Shown one piece after another: positions 62,785 to 64,000 of a stretch of 64,000 nucleotides of DNA. Source of the stretch: DATEMU01 sp964414585 (lineage in GTDB: Bacteria > Planctomycetota > Phycisphaerae > UBA1845 > UTPLA1); NCBI GenBank assembly GCA_964414585.1, contig CAYPXR010000009.1, positions 1 to 64,000 on the forward strand. The letters are read 5' to 3'. Within the stretch, counting starts at the first letter, position 1. Each line of letters starts with the position of its first letter. A program made the translations under genes and the position numbers. The notes under the pieces are model-generated. The model worked only from the letters and a program-made list of their open reading frames with translations. It searched no databases and was not told the DNA's origin.

Positions 62785-63453
62785 CTAATATTCTCCCGTG
62801 GAGGTGCCCGATACCGGCGGCCCCACGCGACGGCGAATCTCGCGCAGCTTCTCGACGACGTGTTTGCGATCTTCGACCGCCGTAAAGCTCCCCGTCATGC
62901 GGCAGGGTCCAAACAAGTCCGGCGGCGCATTGACCGTTCGAGCCGGATAGAGTGTCGATGACTCAATCCGGCCCTGCATGCGCTTCTTGTCCGCGGACAG
63001 GCTGAATGAAACAAAGCCCGCCCCTTCATACGTGATGCTGCCGGCGCCCGTTGTCAGACCATAGACGATGTTGGCGTTGGTCTGGCTGCTTTCGGCGTAG
63101 CTCCTCCCCGGCTGCGGTCGCCAGAAAACCTCGACTTCGACGATCTGCGACATCCAAAGCACGTCGCCCGCCGATACCGCTTCGGCGGTCGGCTCAGACG
63201 CGGCGTCGTCGCCCGGCTGAGACGTGGAAACCTGGACGGGCTTGATTTCGAAGATAAAGGTCCAGCTCTGATCGGCGTTGATGCAGTAATACCCCGCGTC
63301 AAATTGTTCGCGGTAAATTTCCGGCGACGAGGACGAACGAAACGCGGTCACTTCCAGTTGAGTGCCTTTCGACTGGCAGCCCGCGCCGACGCCCGACGAC
63401 AAAATCACCGCAAACATTCCCAGGATCGACGGCAGGCGGCTCATCACGTTCAT
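62785..63453 (-). CDS. Lipoprotein of unknown function
   Basis: The 222-residue protein begins with a lipoprotein signal ending in VGAGC and continues as a beta-rich exported domain with FRSSSSPEIYREQFDAGYYC and later ITYEGAGFVSFSLSADKKR. No family is recognised. Two in-frame ATG codons (63453 and 63444) could serve as start. It directly precedes the zinc-ribbon membrane protein and may be part of the same transcript. Confidence 0.7.
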   Translation of the reverse strand: MNVMSRLPSILGMFAVILSSGVGAGCQSKGTQLEVTAFRSSSSPEIYREQFDAGYYCINADQSWTFIFEIKPVQVSTSQPGDDAASEPTAEAVSAGDVLWMSQIVEVEVFWRPQPGRSYAESSQTNANIVYGLTTGAGSITYEGAGFVSFSLSADKKRMQGRIESSTLYPARTVNAPPDLFGPCRMTGSFTAVEDRKHVVEKLREIRRRVGPPVSGTSTGEY

Positions 63454-63468
63454 CGGAATCCGTGGAAT

Positions 63469-64000
63469 CTACAGGTCGTGTCCGTCGATCAAGCGCTCGG
63501 CCGTCGCGGGCCCCGCGATGGTCGCCGGGGCGCTCAAACCGAGCAGCGCGAGCGTGTCGCGTTCGACGATCGACGCGAGGTGTGTTCGCGGCACGGTGGG
63601 GAGGTTCGTCCCGGTCACGAGCTGATTAATGCGGTAGAGCGATTCAATCGCGGTCGTCGCCTGGGTGTAGGGAAAGTCGCTGCCGAAGAGCAGCTTGTCG
63701 ATGACGCCGTATTGATAGGCCGAGAGCAGGGCGTTGTAAGCCTGCCAGGGCTGGTGCAAGAGCGAGCTGATATCCGCGAAGAGATTGGGGTGCTTGCCGA
63801 GCATGACCACGCATTCTTCGACCCACGGGTATCCCATGTGCGCGATGACCAGCTTCAGCCCCGGTAGCTCCCGCGCGACTTCGTCGAGCAGCACCGGGCG
63901 GCCGAATTCCATTTTGCTCTGCACGCAAAAGTGAACGCCCTGGTCGATCAAGACCGGCATGTTGTAACGGGCCGCTTCGGCAAAGACCTGCATGGCCCGG
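63469..64000 (-). CDS. Amidohydrolase (C-terminal part of gene)
   Basis: The gene continues beyond the window; the in-frame residues at the edge (RAMQVFAEAA) precede the visible Met. The C-terminal part has KLVIAHMGYPWVEE and DKLLFGSDFPYTQATT, the metal His and Asp motifs of the amidohydrolase 2 (ACMSD-like) family, which hydrolyse or decarboxylate small aromatic or amide substrates. The substrate is unknown. It ends 15 bases before the lipoprotein gene. Confidence 0.85.
   Translation of the reverse strand, partial: RAMQVFAEAARYNMPVLIDQGVHFCVQSKMEFGRPVLLDEVARELPGLKLVIAHMGYPWVEECVVMLGKHPNLFADISSLLHQPWQAYNALLSAYQYGVIDKLLFGSDFPYTQATTAIESLYRINQLVTGTNLPTVPRTHLASIVERDTLALLGLSAPATIAGPATAERLIDGHDL

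Noticed and set aside
1..64000. Mobile elements, phage genes or CRISPR arrays
   Set aside because: No transposase, integrase, phage structural gene or regularly spaced repeat with spacers was seen; the short tandem arrays have no spacers.

Overview
The window comes from a GC-rich Gram-negative bacterium, most likely an uncultured planctomycete of the Phycisphaerae type. This is inferred from several traits together: a TIGR02999-type ECF sigma factor directly upstream of a large TPR-tailed Ser/Thr kinase, dockerin-like calcium-loop tails on exported proteins, VPEP-type sorting tails with an exosortase/EpsI pair, lipid A genes (lpxA, lpxD), and zinc ribbons of the form CxxCGYxLxGL...CPECG on membrane proteins. 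It is ordinary chromosome: 53 protein genes (one partial at each edge), one RNA gene, and no transposase, phage or CRISPR signal.

Layout. 1-9.4 kb: end of an ABC-F ATPase; a small membrane protein behind a promoter buried in a 10-bp inverted repeat; kynurenine 3-monooxygenase with tryptophan 2,3-dioxygenase; on the minus strand arginine deiminase, a histone-deacetylase-fold amidohydrolase and the three-gene proton-translocating transhydrogenase. 9.5-17.2 kb: an ECF sigma factor coupled to a membrane protein with an exported EF-hand, a PEP-mutase-family enzyme, small conserved proteins, a PQQ-type propeller protein and two tandem VPEP-tailed paralogues. 17.3-25.1 kb: trans-sulfuration PLP enzyme, mutL, then an overlapping cassette of membrane sulfatase/phosphotransferase, an exosortase homologue lacking the usual Cys and His, and an EpsI-domain protein, facing a C-terminally anchored exported protein. 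25.5-30.3 kb: ECF sigma, TPR kinase, FG-GAP/dockerin protein. 30.3-38.2 kb: an isolated nuoD, a lipoprotein, a two-component system, lpxD and a polytopic glycosyltransferase-like protein. 38.23 kb: a gene for selenocysteine tRNA, which implies that the organism decodes UGA as selenocysteine.

38.5-47.3 kb: di-haem cytochrome c, HtrA protease, SAM methyltransferase, PilZ protein, membrane spermidine-synthase-like protein and rimO. 47.3-52 kb: lpxA, then a compact cluster of a histidine-rich polytopic membrane protein, rnfC and rnfD with no rnfA/B/E/G. 52-64 kb: zinc-ribbon membrane proteins, a WecA/TagO-type transferase, the complete addB-addA recombination nuclease, a lipoprotein and the edge of an amidohydrolase gene.

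The most unusual points are the reduced Rnf-like module whose RnfD lacks the flavinylation threonine, the exosortase homologue without its catalytic Cys/His, the sigma-factor partner with an EF-hand, the tRNA-Sec gene, a 15-residue NuoD-like peptide encoded in an apparently non-coding gap, and short tandem repeats (7-8 nt period) found between genes and also inside rimO and addB. All functions were assigned by reading motifs; no database search was possible.
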